64,000 nucleotides of DNA from Aurantiacibacter sp. MUD61 (GTDB lineage: Bacteria > Pseudomonadota > Alphaproteobacteria > Sphingomonadales > Sphingomonadaceae). The notes under the pieces are model-generated. The model searched no databases. It had not been told where the DNA came from and saw only the letters and a program-made list of their open reading frames with translations. The DNA lies in NCBI RefSeq assembly GCF_027912455.1, contig NZ_CP115446.1, forward strand, positions 1,697,501-1,761,500, in the 5' to 3' direction. This document shows positions 26,723 through 35,272 of this stretch, in pieces; the stretch's first letter is position 1; every line of letters starts with the position of its first letter. The position numbers were made by a program, and so were the translations under genes.

Positions 26723-27990
26723 GCCAGAGCTTTCTCAATCGCGTGAGGGAAGCGGACCCTTCCTCCAGGCTGATCGCGATTTGCGGATTGGGCATTGCCA
26801 TCTTCGTGCTTTGGGCCAGCTTCGCGGAAATCGACGAGGTTACACGAGGGTCCGGCCGTGTCATTCCCTCGAGCCAGGCGCAATTGGTCCAGCCAGCAGA
26901 GCCGGCAGTGATTGCGGAAATTCTCGTCAGAAGTGGTCAGACGGTGGAAGAAGGCCAGCTGCTCGTGCGTCTGGACGATACGCTTGCCGATTCAGAACTG
27001 GGCCGTTTGGTGGCTGAGAATGAAAGGCTATCAGCACGGGCCAATCGCCTGAACGTGGAAGCTGGCGGAGCGCAGGAAGATTGCGGCGCCGGTACGATCT
27101 GCGCTGAAGAGCGCAGGTTGCGAGATGTCAGGCTCGCCAATGCCGGTAGCCGCGAGGCAGGTCTGGCCGCAGCTGTTGAACAGCGCAGGCGAGAGTATCA
27201 GGAAGCGCAGGCCACTGTGGCCTCACTTGAAGACAGCGTGCGCCTTGCCCAGGAGCAGGTCGACATGCTTGAGCCGCTCGCTGCACAGGGCATCGTACCG
27301 CAGACGGAATTCCTCACAGCTCAGCGGGAATTGGTGGATGTGCGCGGGCGCCTAGCTGCCGCGCGCCAGGCGAGTGGACGGGCAGCAGCTGCAATCAATG
27401 AAGCCCAGGCCAATCTGCGCTCGGTGCGTCTCGAATTTCGCCAACAGGCGCTCAACGAACGCAGTGAAGTGGAAACACGCATCGCGGTAAACGAAGAAAC
27501 GATCCGCGGGGCAGAGGCCCGGCGCGACCGCAATGAATTGCGGTCTCCCGCCTCCGGAATCGTAAACGATGTGCAGATCAACACGGTGGGCGGATTTGTC
27601 GGTGCGGGTGAAATGATCATGCAAGTCGTCCCGATCGGCGATCGCCTTCTGGTCGAGGCCAGAGTAAGCCCGCGCGATATTGGCTTTGTCACCGTCGGAG
27701 ACCGGGCAAATGTGAAGATCACCGCTTTCGATTTTTCCATATTCGGAGGGCTGGAAGGCGAGGTGATGGAGATTTCGGCGGACAGTATCTTCGATGATGC
27801 GACGCAGGAAACCTATTACCGGGTAATCATCCAGACGAACGATAGCGTGATCGATCACAACGGACAGCAATTCCCGATCGTACCCGGCATGGTTGCCGAG
27901 GCGGAAATCATCACCGGACGCAGGAGCGTCCTGTCTTACCTGTTCAAGCCGATTTCGCGCGGATTGGATGTCGCATTGACCGAAAGGTGA
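26719..27990 (+). CDS. HlyD-family T1SS periplasmic adaptor
   Basis: A 423-residue membrane fusion protein linking the ABC transporter to the TolC channel. One N-terminal membrane helix lies at about 17-37. The biotinyl-lipoyl half motif (RGSGRVIPSSQAQLVQPAEP, about 50-70) precedes long coiled-coil arms (about 90-260, rich in Glu, Ala, Arg and Gln). The second lipoyl half and beta barrel follow, with RSPASGIVNDVQINTVGGFV and the late VIPGMVAE-like element (reads VPGMVAEAEI). The ATG overlaps the SleB stop. The 3' end overlaps, tail to tail, the minus-strand protease gene by 55 bases. Domain order and length are standard for T1SS adaptors. Confidence 0.95.
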   Translation: MSQSFLNRVREADPSSRLIAICGLGIAIFVLWASFAEIDEVTRGSGRVIPSSQAQLVQPAEPAVIAEILVRSGQTVEEGQLLVRLDDTLADSELGRLVAENERLSARANRLNVEAGGAQEDCGAGTICAEERRLRDVRLANAGSREAGLAAAVEQRRREYQEAQATVASLEDSVRLAQEQVDMLEPLAAQGIVPQTEFLTAQRELVDVRGRLAAARQASGRAAAAINEAQANLRSVRLEFRQQALNERSEVETRIAVNEETIRGAEARRDRNELRSPASGIVNDVQINTVGGFVGAGEMIMQVVPIGDRLLVEARVSPRDIGFVTVGDRANVKITAFDFSIFGGLEGEVMEISADSIFDDATQETYYRVIIQTNDSVIDHNGQQFPIVPGMVAEAEIITGRRSVLSYLFKPISRGLDVALTER

Positions 27991-28934
27991 ACCCGGTTCG
28001 CCTGCTCATTTGTCTGAAGAGCGGAGTGAATCCAGGTCGCCGTTGCACCATGCGTTATCGTTGCGCGATAATCGTATGATTGATCTGCTGGCAGCATCGC
28101 ATCGGTCGAATTGTCCAGCATATAGAAGCCATCCGCCATCCTGATGATGAGAACAGCGTGGTCGGCGCCGCGCACCATGTCATATGCGAGGGTCAGGTAC
28201 ATGTCCTCGACATCGAAACCGCTGGCGGCAAGCAAATGATACTTCAGGATCGCAAAGTCCTCGCAGTCACCCTGACCTAAAGCCAAAGTCTGGTCGGCAT
28301 CCGCCCAGTAGTCTGACTGACCATAAAGGCTGATATCATCGACATGCTCGATGTTACCGTTGACCCAGCGATTGATTTCCGCCGCGGCCGTGAACTGGTC
28401 TTCCGTGGCGGAGCCGAGGATTTGCATCGGCTCATCACTACGGATGGGTGCTGCGGCAACCCTGGACCATTCATCGGATGACGGCGTGAAGCCTATGGGA
28501 ATTCGTGATGTGCCGAGGAAATCGTCCGAAATAGCGGGCGTGTCCACAACACTTGTTGCGAAGGAGGGGGCCTCCGCGAGCCACGGCGCCGATAGCTCGC
28601 AACTCAGATCATTCGTGGTCGCTGTTGCGGGGGCTAATTCGACAGGAGCAGCCGCTCCAGACTGCTGTGACCTGATTTGCTCGAGTGCGCTTACCTGATT
28701 GCCCAGGATTGCGCTGGATTTCGATCCGTCGAGGCTCGCTGCTGGTGCCAGAATATCGGCGCCTGTCGCGGAATATGGGCAGAAGGGCACGACCGGGATC
28801 GAGAAGGAGATCGGCAGCGCGGCTGCGACTGGGCTCGCCTGCGCGGGCGCGGCCACTATGCTCAAGGCAACGCCAAGCCCACAGGCCATTGGCCTGACGC
28901 TTTTAGGCAGGAGTTGGTTGAGCGCAGTGGTCAT
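27936..28934 (-). CDS. LapG-like transglutaminase-fold periplasmic cysteine protease
   Basis: A 332-residue protein of the bacterial transglutaminase-like cysteine proteinase family (BTLCP), to which LapG belongs. A signal peptide ends near APAQA (residue 33). The first half is variable; the catalytic domain is about 165-305. The presumed triad is Cys224 (in GDCEDFA), His259 (in ADHAVL) and Asp274 (in YMLDNSTD). The acidic residues flanking the Cys match the DCE calcium site of LapG. In Pseudomonas, LapG cuts LapA after a dialanine, releasing the adhesin, and is held in check by the c-di-GMP receptor LapD. The adhesin here has PAAG at 116-119. No LapD-like gene is visible nearby. Family assignment is firm; action on the neighbouring adhesin is inferred. 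Confidence 0.88.
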   Translation of the reverse strand: MTTALNQLLPKSVRPMACGLGVALSIVAAPAQASPVAAALPISFSIPVVPFCPYSATGADILAPAASLDGSKSSAILGNQVSALEQIRSQQSGAAAPVELAPATATTNDLSCELSAPWLAEAPSFATSVVDTPAISDDFLGTSRIPIGFTPSSDEWSRVAAAPIRSDEPMQILGSATEDQFTAAAEINRWVNGNIEHVDDISLYGQSDYWADADQTLALGQGDCEDFAILKYHLLAASGFDVEDMYLTLAYDMVRGADHAVLIIRMADGFYMLDNSTDAMLPADQSYDYRATITHGATATWIHSALQTNEQANRVHLSVNATSNPREIGLNR

Positions 28935-29071
28935 TCCACCGCTTCTGACCGGTCACCCCATACAATTTCGTCTAGTGTTAGGGTTAACGCCGCGATAACC
29001 AGCCGTCAGGCGCGCAGTTTGGTTCCAAAATTCAATGTTCTGTGCTAATCGGCTTGGCAGGGGGCAAGTTG
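28935..29071. promoter_or_regulatory. Divergent promoter region with a GGTTA/TAACC palindrome
   Basis: This 137-base gap lies between the divergently transcribed LapG-like protease and the unknown membrane protein gene. It holds the inverted repeat GGTTA (28982-28986) and TAACC (28996-29000). The same bases include TTAA-N7-ATAA (28984-28998), a 7-of-8 match to the CtrA full site. Shared regulation of the two genes is plausible. AGGGGG at 29059-29064 is the ribosome binding site of the plus-strand gene. Confidence 0.35.
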
Positions 29072-29737
29072 ATGCAGGCTAGAGGAATATGGTTTCCGGC
29101 GCTTTTCGGTGTTGGCTTTGCCACACTGGCCGCCGTGCCATTTCTATTCCAGGGCCATTCTTCCATATTCTGGTCGACGGCCAACTACCTTTACGAAATT
29201 GATGGTTACCCGATTTCTTTTCCGCTCCCGGAAAAGACGGCTTCATATAGCAGCGCCGCGAGCCGTATTTCCGCCTTGAGGGACGGCATGGAAGCCACCG
29301 ATGATGAGATACTCGCATCGGCTGAAACCCCTTTGCTTCTCAGCGATAATATTCGGGAGAACGTTGAGACTGGTCTGGCTGAGGAAGATCGCGTGAAGGA
29401 CCAGGTCGCAACCGACATCGCGGTTTTCTCGATAGCAGGTGGTCACGACGTGATGGCCCTCAATTTCGACCTTGCGGCCGAGCAGCGCCAATCGGGAAGA
29501 CCCAGCTTTACCAAGGATCTTTACGTTGGCAGGCAAGTTGCCGGTGCGGTCGATTTTCAGATCGATGGACTGGGCAGAATTCTGGTCGCGGTGGAGCAGC
29601 TGGATCCCCAGTTACAGGATCGTGTGAATACGAGTGGGGATAGGCAGGATCGGCCGCTCACCCTGGACGAACTCAGAATCGCCGGGCTGGACCTGAGATA
29701 TGACCCGCTGAGGGATGCCTTCGTTTTAAACGATTAG
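29072..29737 (+). CDS. Unrecognised one-pass membrane protein next to LapG-like gene
   Basis: A 221-residue protein that I do not recognise. It has one N-terminal hydrophobic helix (about residues 8-26) and a soluble, acidic, probably periplasmic remainder with predicted mixed helix and strand. It contains no HAMP, GGDEF, EAL or PAS-like motif. The ATG at 29072 is preferred over a GTG at 29042 because AGGGGG (29059-29064) stands 7 nt before it. It is divergent from the LapG-like protease and convergent with the DUF885 gene. A periplasmic regulator or partner of the protease is one possibility, based on position only. It may equally belong to another process. Confidence 0.7.
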   Translation: MQARGIWFPALFGVGFATLAAVPFLFQGHSSIFWSTANYLYEIDGYPISFPLPEKTASYSSAASRISALRDGMEATDDEILASAETPLLLSDNIRENVETGLAEEDRVKDQVATDIAVFSIAGGHDVMALNFDLAAEQRQSGRPSFTKDLYVGRQVAGAVDFQIDGLGRILVAVEQLDPQLQDRVNTSGDRQDRPLTLDELRIAGLDLRYDPLRDAFVLND

Positions 29738-29773
29738 GCAAGCAGCGCCCCGCTTAGCCGAAAGCATTCAAGC

Positions 29774-31588
29774 CTAATTCGCAAGCTCCGCTTCCTGCGC
29801 AGCGATCCATGCTCCGATCTGAGTTTCCAGCACGCTGAGTGGCATGGAGCCTTCGCGCAGGATCTCGTCATGGAACAGCGCGACGTCGAAGTCGTCGCCC
29901 AGTCTTTCCTCGGCATCGGCGCGCAAGTCTGCGATCACCAGCTGCCCGGTCTTGTAAGCGAGCGCCTGCCCCGGCCACACGATGTAGCGATCGACTTCGC
30001 GGACGGAGGGATCGCCAACGGTCTCCTCCATATATTCCTGCGCCTCTTCGCGGCTCCAGCCTTGGTGGTGGATGCCCGTATCGACCACCAGCCGCGCGGC
30101 GCGAAACAATTCGCTCGATAGCGCGCCGAGGACGCCGATGGGGTTCTCCTCGTAAAGGCCCATGTCCTCGGCAATGGTTTCCACATAAAGGCCCCAGCCT
30201 TCCGAATAGGCGGAGAAGGGCAGGAATCGGCGGACGAGGGGCAGGTCTGTCTCCTGCTGCAGCGCGATCTGGTAATGATGCCCGGGGATCGTCTCGTGAT
30301 AGACCAGGCTGGGATAGGAAATGTCGCCATAGCGGGAAGGATCGGCGAGATTGATATTGAACACGCCAGGGCGCGAGCCATCGGCTGCGGGGCGTGAATA
30401 GCTGTTGGGCGCGCTCGCCTGTGCGCTGACAGGCACCGGGATTGTCTCCACCGGGGCTTCCGGGAAGCGGGTGAAATAGGGTTCGGTAATGCGCCGCGCA
30501 TCATCGACCATCTGCTCGGTCCGTGCGAGCAGGGCTTCTGCGCCTTCCTCGCTGTTGGGATAGCCGTAGAGGCCTTCCTGATAGGCGGCAGCCATCCGTT
30601 CTTCGAAAGTGCCTTCGGTGAACCCTAGCGCAGTCAGCCGGCGATCCATTTCGCCCCTGATCCGCGCCACTTCCTCAAGGCCGCGCTGGTGCACCGCTTC
30701 GGGATCGATGTCGGTTGTGGTCCAGCGACGGGCGAGGGCAATATACTGCTCTTCGCCATCGGGCAGTCCAAGGATGCCGACATTCTCGGTGCGCGCATGG
30801 TCACGGTGGCCGCGCAAGGCATCCTGCATCGAACGATAGGCCGGATAGAAGCCATCGGTAATCGCGGCCAGGGCGCGCGCCCGGAGCGCTTCAGCTTCAT
30901 CCTCCGCAATATCTTCGGGCATATCGGCCACAAGACGCAGATACATCGGATGCTGGTCGGGAGCGGGTTCGAGAACCGCGTCGATATCGGCAATCACATT
31001 GTCGATGATGATCTGCGGCGGCAGAACGCCCCGCGCGGCCTCGGCTTCAAACAGCGCTTCCCTTTCCGCGACGACATCACCGACCTGTTCCATCCGCTGC
31101 ACCCAAGCCTCTGCCATGAAAGGCGAGTTCAGCTGGTGCGTCCGCAGGAACAGGCGGGGCAGGTCCTGCACCCAGAACTGATCGACGACATAAGGGGAGC
31201 CATTGAGGCCGGTCTCATCGACGGCGATGCTGGCCGAGAGATAGGCGAGCCAGATATCGAGCGAGAGCTGCTGGTCTTCAGGCAGGCTGGCGCGGTCCAG
31301 TGCGCTCGCCTGTTCGTAGAACCGGCGCGACATGGCCTGCGCCTGGGCAAACCGCTCGGCCCCTTGCGAAGTGAGCCGGGCGTAGGGCGAATCCGGTCCG
31401 CCGGGCGGGATGATGCCGAGCGAGGAAATGGTTTCAGGATCTTCGGCAAGCAGCGCCAGCATTTGCATCGCCATCATCCGGTCAACTTCGCCTTCGGGAA
31501 GCTGCATGTCCTGCGCTTCCACCGGTGTCGGCTGGATAGTGGTAATCGCTGTCGTTGCCGCGAGTGCGGCCAAGGCAAGACGAAGCAT
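29774..31588 (-). CDS. DUF885-family secreted metallopeptidase-like protein
   Basis: A 604-residue protein with a signal peptide ending near PVEAQ (about 26). It belongs to the DUF885 family, often annotated as Xaa-Pro or carboxypeptidase-like zinc hydrolases. The signature HETIPGHH followed by YQIALQQE (about residues 428-444), with SEGWGLYVE further on, is typical of the family and provides likely metal ligands. It is expected in the periplasm or as a lipoprotein-like exported enzyme. The length is normal. It stands alone on the minus strand, convergent with the unknown gene upstream. The exact substrate is unknown. Confidence 0.88.
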   Translation of the reverse strand: MLRLALAALAATTAITTIQPTPVEAQDMQLPEGEVDRMMAMQMLALLAEDPETISSLGIIPPGGPDSPYARLTSQGAERFAQAQAMSRRFYEQASALDRASLPEDQQLSLDIWLAYLSASIAVDETGLNGSPYVVDQFWVQDLPRLFLRTHQLNSPFMAEAWVQRMEQVGDVVAEREALFEAEAARGVLPPQIIIDNVIADIDAVLEPAPDQHPMYLRLVADMPEDIAEDEAEALRARALAAITDGFYPAYRSMQDALRGHRDHARTENVGILGLPDGEEQYIALARRWTTTDIDPEAVHQRGLEEVARIRGEMDRRLTALGFTEGTFEERMAAAYQEGLYGYPNSEEGAEALLARTEQMVDDARRITEPYFTRFPEAPVETIPVPVSAQASAPNSYSRPAADGSRPGVFNINLADPSRYGDISYPSLVYHETIPGHHYQIALQQETDLPLVRRFLPFSAYSEGWGLYVETIAEDMGLYEENPIGVLGALSSELFRAARLVVDTGIHHQGWSREEAQEYMEETVGDPSVREVDRYIVWPGQALAYKTGQLVIADLRADAEERLGDDFDVALFHDEILREGSMPLSVLETQIGAWIAAQEAELAN

Positions 31589-31648
31589 AACGTTTTCTCC
31601 CCGGTTCCTCTGATGCGAAGGTTACGCCGCAAAATCAGCGAGGTAAAG

Positions 31649-32308
31649 CTAGCTTTCGCGACTGGCGCGGATGGCGGCTCCGCCTGCGAAAGGCGCCATC
31701 GCCACGAGCGCGAGACTGATTGCGCCGGTGAGGGCCAATCCGCCTTCGCCCCCGGTGGATAGCGAGCCCGCGCCGAAGATCAGCAAGGGCACTGCGAGCG
31801 GGATCACGAGCAGTCCGGACAGCGCTGCATTGCCTTTGATGCCGACCGTAACGCTCGCGATGATAATGCCGATGGCGGCAAGGCCGGGCGTTCCCGCCAG
31901 CAGGCCCAGCAGCACAACATGCAGAGTTGCGTTGTCGATTCCGACGAGCGCGCTCGCAGGCAGCGCGGCGAGCATGATGAAGGGGCCGAAGCTGAGCCAA
32001 TGGGCAAGCAGGCGCACGGCCACGACCACTTCCTCTGCAATGCCGCGCAAGGCCCATTGGTCGAAGAAGCCGCTCTCCACGTCGGGCGCGAGCAGCCGGT
32101 CGAGCGGGAGGATCGCAGCGAGCAATGCGGCGACCCAGATCACCCCGCCGCCCGTCGCTCCGAGCAGCGCAGCATCGGGGCCAACGGCAAAGGGGTAGAG
32201 CATCGCCACGGCGAGGAAGAACAGCAGCGGCAGGAGCGAATTGCCTTTGGCCGAACCAGGCAACAGCGCGGCTAGGTCACGCTTCAGCAAGGTAGCAATC
32301 GTGCTCAC
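31649..32308 (-). CDS. ccmB: Haem exporter membrane subunit CcmB
   Basis: A 219-residue membrane protein with about six hydrophobic segments. It carries the CcmB pattern of an N-terminal LLKRDLAALLPG, then LLPLLFFLAVAMLYPFAVG and the conserved FFDQWALRGIAEE loop. With CcmA it forms the ABC-type part of the cytochrome c maturation system I that acts in haem handling at the inner membrane. It overlaps the end of ccmA by four bases on the minus strand. The rest of the ccm system is not next to it. Confidence 0.93.
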   Translation of the reverse strand: MSTIATLLKRDLAALLPGSAKGNSLLPLLFFLAVAMLYPFAVGPDAALLGATGGGVIWVAALLAAILPLDRLLAPDVESGFFDQWALRGIAEEVVVAVRLLAHWLSFGPFIMLAALPASALVGIDNATLHVVLLGLLAGTPGLAAIGIIIASVTVGIKGNAALSGLLVIPLAVPLLIFGAGSLSTGGEGGLALTGAISLALVAMAPFAGGAAIRASRES

Positions 32309-32898
32309 GCCGGCTCCGGCTTCGGCTCGAAATCGGGGAGGGCAAGCGTTTGCATTCCGGACACGGCAATAGCCTGATGGCTGGCAATGAGCGCGATGCC
32401 GCCCGCCGCCACATGCTCGGCAACCAATTGCTCGACCAATGCGACGGCCTGCGTATCGAGGCCGTTCAGTGGCTCATCGAGCAACCAGATCGGTGCACTC
32501 TGGCCGAGCAGCCGTGCGATGGCGGCCCGCTTGCGCTGTCCAGTGGACAAATATCGCACCGGCACTTCCAACAGGTCTGCCAGACCAAGGCGCGCCAGAT
32601 CGCGATCGGCAGCCCCATCCAAGGCGCGCCAGAAAGCGAGGGACTTTCCCAGCGGCAAATGTTCATCGAGAGCGAGAGACTGGTCCAGCAGCGCCATGCT
32701 GCCCGAATTCTCCACCGTGCCCACGAAGGGTCGAAGTAGCCCGGCGAGAATGCGGATCAGGCTGGACTTGCCCGTGCCATTCGGCCCCGTCACATGGCAT
32801 GCCTCGCCGCCCGCCAGCTCCAGCGAAAGGCCGGTAAACAGCAACCGCTCGCCGCGGCGGCACGCCAGATCATTTGCGGCTAGTCGGCACATTTCCAT
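32305..32898 (-). CDS. ccmA: Haem exporter ATP-binding subunit CcmA
   Basis: A 197-residue ABC ATPase with Walker [10 protein letters not shown], signature [15 protein letters not shown] (the usual LSxGQ) and Walker [12 protein letters not shown], followed by the switch His in ASHQ. The length matches CcmA (about 200). The frame stays open 63 codons further upstream. ATG 32898 is chosen because the homologous region starts there and a longer start would run over the divergent pterin dehydratase gene. It overlaps ccmB by four bases and should be co-translated with it. Confidence 0.92.
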   Translation of the reverse strand: MEMCRLAANDLACRRGERLLFTGLSLELAGGEACHVTGPNGTGKSSLIRILAGLLRPFVGTVENSGSMALLDQSLALDEHLPLGKSLAFWRALDGAADRDLARLGLADLLEVPVRYLSTGQRKRAAIARLLGQSAPIWLLDEPLNGLDTQAVALVEQLVAEHVAAGGIALIASHQAIAVSGMQTLALPDFEPKPEPA

Positions 32899-32950
32899 CG
32901 CCCTATGCGTTAGGGCAAGAGATGCGAAACGCGCAAGAAAAGGAATGACG

Positions 32951-33244
32951 ATGTCTGTTGCCAAATTGACCGAAGCCGAAGCGAAAGACGCGATGAAAAG
33001 CCTCAACGGCTGGGAATTCGACCGGGATGGCGACGCGATCAAACGCACCTTCGAATTCGGCGATTTTGTGGAAGCCTGGGGATTCATGAGCCGCGTCGCG
33101 ATCCTCGCTGAAAAGCAGGATCACCACCCCGAATGGTTCAACGTCTACAACACAGTCGAAATTACCCTCACCACGCATGACGCCGACGGTCTGAGCGAGC
33201 GGGATATGCAGCTGGCCAAGGACATCGACGCGCTGTTGGCATGA
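32951..33244 (+). CDS. phhB: 4a-hydroxytetrahydrobiopterin dehydratase (PhhB/PCD)
   Basis: A 97-residue pterin-4a-carbinolamine dehydratase. The active site motif [15 protein letters not shown] is intact and is preceded by the typical [13 protein letters not shown] helix. It recycles the pterin cofactor of aromatic amino acid hydroxylases or serves another pterin-related role; no hydroxylase gene is nearby. Two starts exist: ATG 32945 directly against AGGA, and ATG 32951 with 6 nt spacing to AGGA (32941-32944), so the second is preferred. It is divergent from ccmA across a gap of about 50 bases. Confidence 0.92.
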   Translation: MSVAKLTEAEAKDAMKSLNGWEFDRDGDAIKRTFEFGDFVEAWGFMSRVAILAEKQDHHPEWFNVYNTVEITLTTHDADGLSERDMQLAKDIDALLA

Positions 33245-33365
33245 CCGTTATCGACCCTAGTTTCAGACGTTAGCGTCCCGACCTAGGTTACCCTAAGGCG
33301 AAAACGGTTTGCGGGGCTCGTGAACTCGCAGCCCGTTGAGCGGGAACATCGCCGGAAAGGGGGCC

Positions 33366-34955
33366 TCAGTTCAATCGGTATGCCGTAAGCTTCGCATCGA
33401 ACGGCACATTTGTCGTCAACAGCAGATTATCTGGCGTTAGCGTCAATCTGCCGCCAGTGTCCGCTTCCCAAACAATCGGGTGTTCAGGATCTTCTATGTC
33501 GATTGCCCAAGTCTTTGATGCCGACGAAGCAAACGCAAGATTTTCCGTGACAATAACGTTTCCCACGAGAGGATCCTCCCCAAACTGATTGGGAGTCTCG
33601 GGTAGCCGCGTCGACCAAAGAACAGAACCGTCGGCGGCGTTTATCGCCGAAAGCACTCTAGCGTCCTGACGGACAGCATAGATAATGCCATCCCGCAAGG
33701 CAAAAGCCGTCGAATACTGAGCCGTTGTTCGCCATAAAATATTCAGATTCTCTAGGGAGATAGCGATCAATTGGTTGCTTCCTAAAAAGCGTTTGTCACC
33801 TGAAAACAGGAGCAGTCGCCCTTCACCATCGGGTACCGTCGCTGCCTCATAATCGAGGCCAACTTCAAATGCCGGGTCTGCTACAGTCGCAGTGAGAGTG
33901 CCCGTAGCCTTGTCAAGCACCTCAAGCACCGAGCCGCGATAATTGTAGATGGAGTTTTCGTCATATGAGAGAACTTGGCCACCCCAAATCCCGAAATTAT
34001 CGCTGAAACTCCTCCAAAGCGTCGTTCCCGCCGCTGCATCGAAAGACCAGGTTTGGCCACCTTGGTCGCCGCCAGAGAAGTATATGCGTTCGCCTTCTAT
34101 TGAAGGTTGTTCAAAATCGACGAACTGAACTTCAAAGGCAAGCAAGTCACGAAAACTCAGATTCTCGCGGTTAAGCACCCAGATGCCATCCTGCCCGCCC
34201 AACTCGGTCGCGGCAAAGTGCAGACCATTGCCTGACAAACTTGGTCCACTGATATGAAACTGATCTCCAAAATCGAAAGTATCAATGATCGATCCGTCTG
34301 CGCTATCGAACGCGATGACCCGCGCTGTCCCGTCGTAAGCGCTGCCGCCGTTTCGGGCAAAGGTGGTGTATACTATTCCTTCCGTTGCCGCCGATGGACG
34401 AACACGGCCGTCTGGGAAAGTATCAGTATAGTCCCATGCAAAAGCAAATCTGTCCGGATCATACCGGACTGGAACGTAGCCCGTATGGTCGGCGTCACGC
34501 TGGAACTGTTCCCAATCATTAAGGTTGAAATCGAAGGAAACGGTATATGTGCGGGTTGAGCCTGGATAGACGGTCGAACAACTGCTGGACGTGCATAAAC
34601 GAAAGGTGATCCGAGCTTCGCCTTCTTGTGCAGGGAGGAAGCGGCGGCTGGTTATATTGACAGAGAAAGCGTTCCCCGATTGAGTAACTTCGTTGGCCAG
34701 TTCGAATTGGTCGCCGTCAATCTGTATATCCGCAACAATTGGATCATTTGATGAACCGGTGAACGTGGCATTGAAGCCTAAGGTCGCGACGTCACCTTCT
34801 GCGACCGTTACGGAGCCCGAATTTTCCGACAGGCTTACGTTGAGAGTGGGTGTAACCGCGCCGCTGGGCGGTGGAGCAGATGAACTGCCGCCTCCGCCGC
34901 ACGACGAGAGTCCCATCAGACCCACGCCACATACTACCCCCGCAATCCGCTTCAT
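33366..34955 (-). CDS. PQQ-like beta-propeller lipoprotein
   Basis: A 529-residue exported protein. The N-terminus is a lipoprotein signal (lipobox LSSC, Cys about 19, followed by Gly and Ser). An Ig-like or Calx-beta-like domain follows (about 35-150), then a PQQ-type beta propeller (about 150-525) with repeated elements such as VIAFDSADGSIIDTF, WSFDAAAGTTLW and LSAINAADGSVLWSTRL. The architecture suggests an outer membrane or periplasmic scaffold or binding protein, not an enzyme, since no cofactor-binding dehydrogenase residues are evident. The gene and its flanks are visibly lower in GC than the rest of the window (two sampled 60-base lines are about 42% and 53%), so it may have been acquired by transfer. 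Confidence 0.85.
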   Translation of the reverse strand: MKRIAGVVCGVGLMGLSSCGGGGSSSAPPPSGAVTPTLNVSLSENSGSVTVAEGDVATLGFNATFTGSSNDPIVADIQIDGDQFELANEVTQSGNAFSVNITSRRFLPAQEGEARITFRLCTSSSCSTVYPGSTRTYTVSFDFNLNDWEQFQRDADHTGYVPVRYDPDRFAFAWDYTDTFPDGRVRPSAATEGIVYTTFARNGGSAYDGTARVIAFDSADGSIIDTFDFGDQFHISGPSLSGNGLHFAATELGGQDGIWVLNRENLSFRDLLAFEVQFVDFEQPSIEGERIYFSGGDQGGQTWSFDAAAGTTLWRSFSDNFGIWGGQVLSYDENSIYNYRGSVLEVLDKATGTLTATVADPAFEVGLDYEAATVPDGEGRLLLFSGDKRFLGSNQLIAISLENLNILWRTTAQYSTAFALRDGIIYAVRQDARVLSAINAADGSVLWSTRLPETPNQFGEDPLVGNVIVTENLAFASSASKTWAIDIEDPEHPIVWEADTGGRLTLTPDNLLLTTNVPFDAKLTAYRLN

Positions 34956-35272
34956 TTCGCACCCTCGCCTTTCCTGTCATTCATCGGACGATTGCGTCGA
35001 AAGTCACGAGCAGTCAAGCAGTTATGGAGGCAATGCGTTGCTTAGCCTTGTTGCTGTGTCAAACGCGTCCATGCCTAATTACAGCCTGTTCGAACACCCA
35101 TTGCGAGGCCGCTAGCTACGGTCCGGAATTCTCAAAAAGCAACGTTCGCTTTAGCTCAGTCGAGATTTGGAAACAGACCTTCCGCTTTCCACCCAGCTTC
35201 TGTCCAAACTTATTAGCGGTGCGCTGCCAGCAAGCGGACCAGCCACTAACGACCCCGGGCGCGTTCAGCGTG
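34956..35272. other. Gene-free stretch upstream of the PQQ-propeller gene
   Basis: This 317-base region lies between the start of the lipoprotein gene and the end of the alcohol dehydrogenase gene, both on the minus strand. The GC content is lower than average. Short open frames here are not supported by ribosome binding sites or recognisable protein. No terminator with a T-run and no clear -35/-10 pair was found. It probably carries the promoter of the lipoprotein gene. Confidence 0.5.

Noticed and set aside
30689..31762. 357-codon plus-strand frame antisense to the DUF885 gene
   Set aside because: It is a shadow of a GC-rich coding sequence; the translation is Arg- and Gly-rich without recognisable domain.
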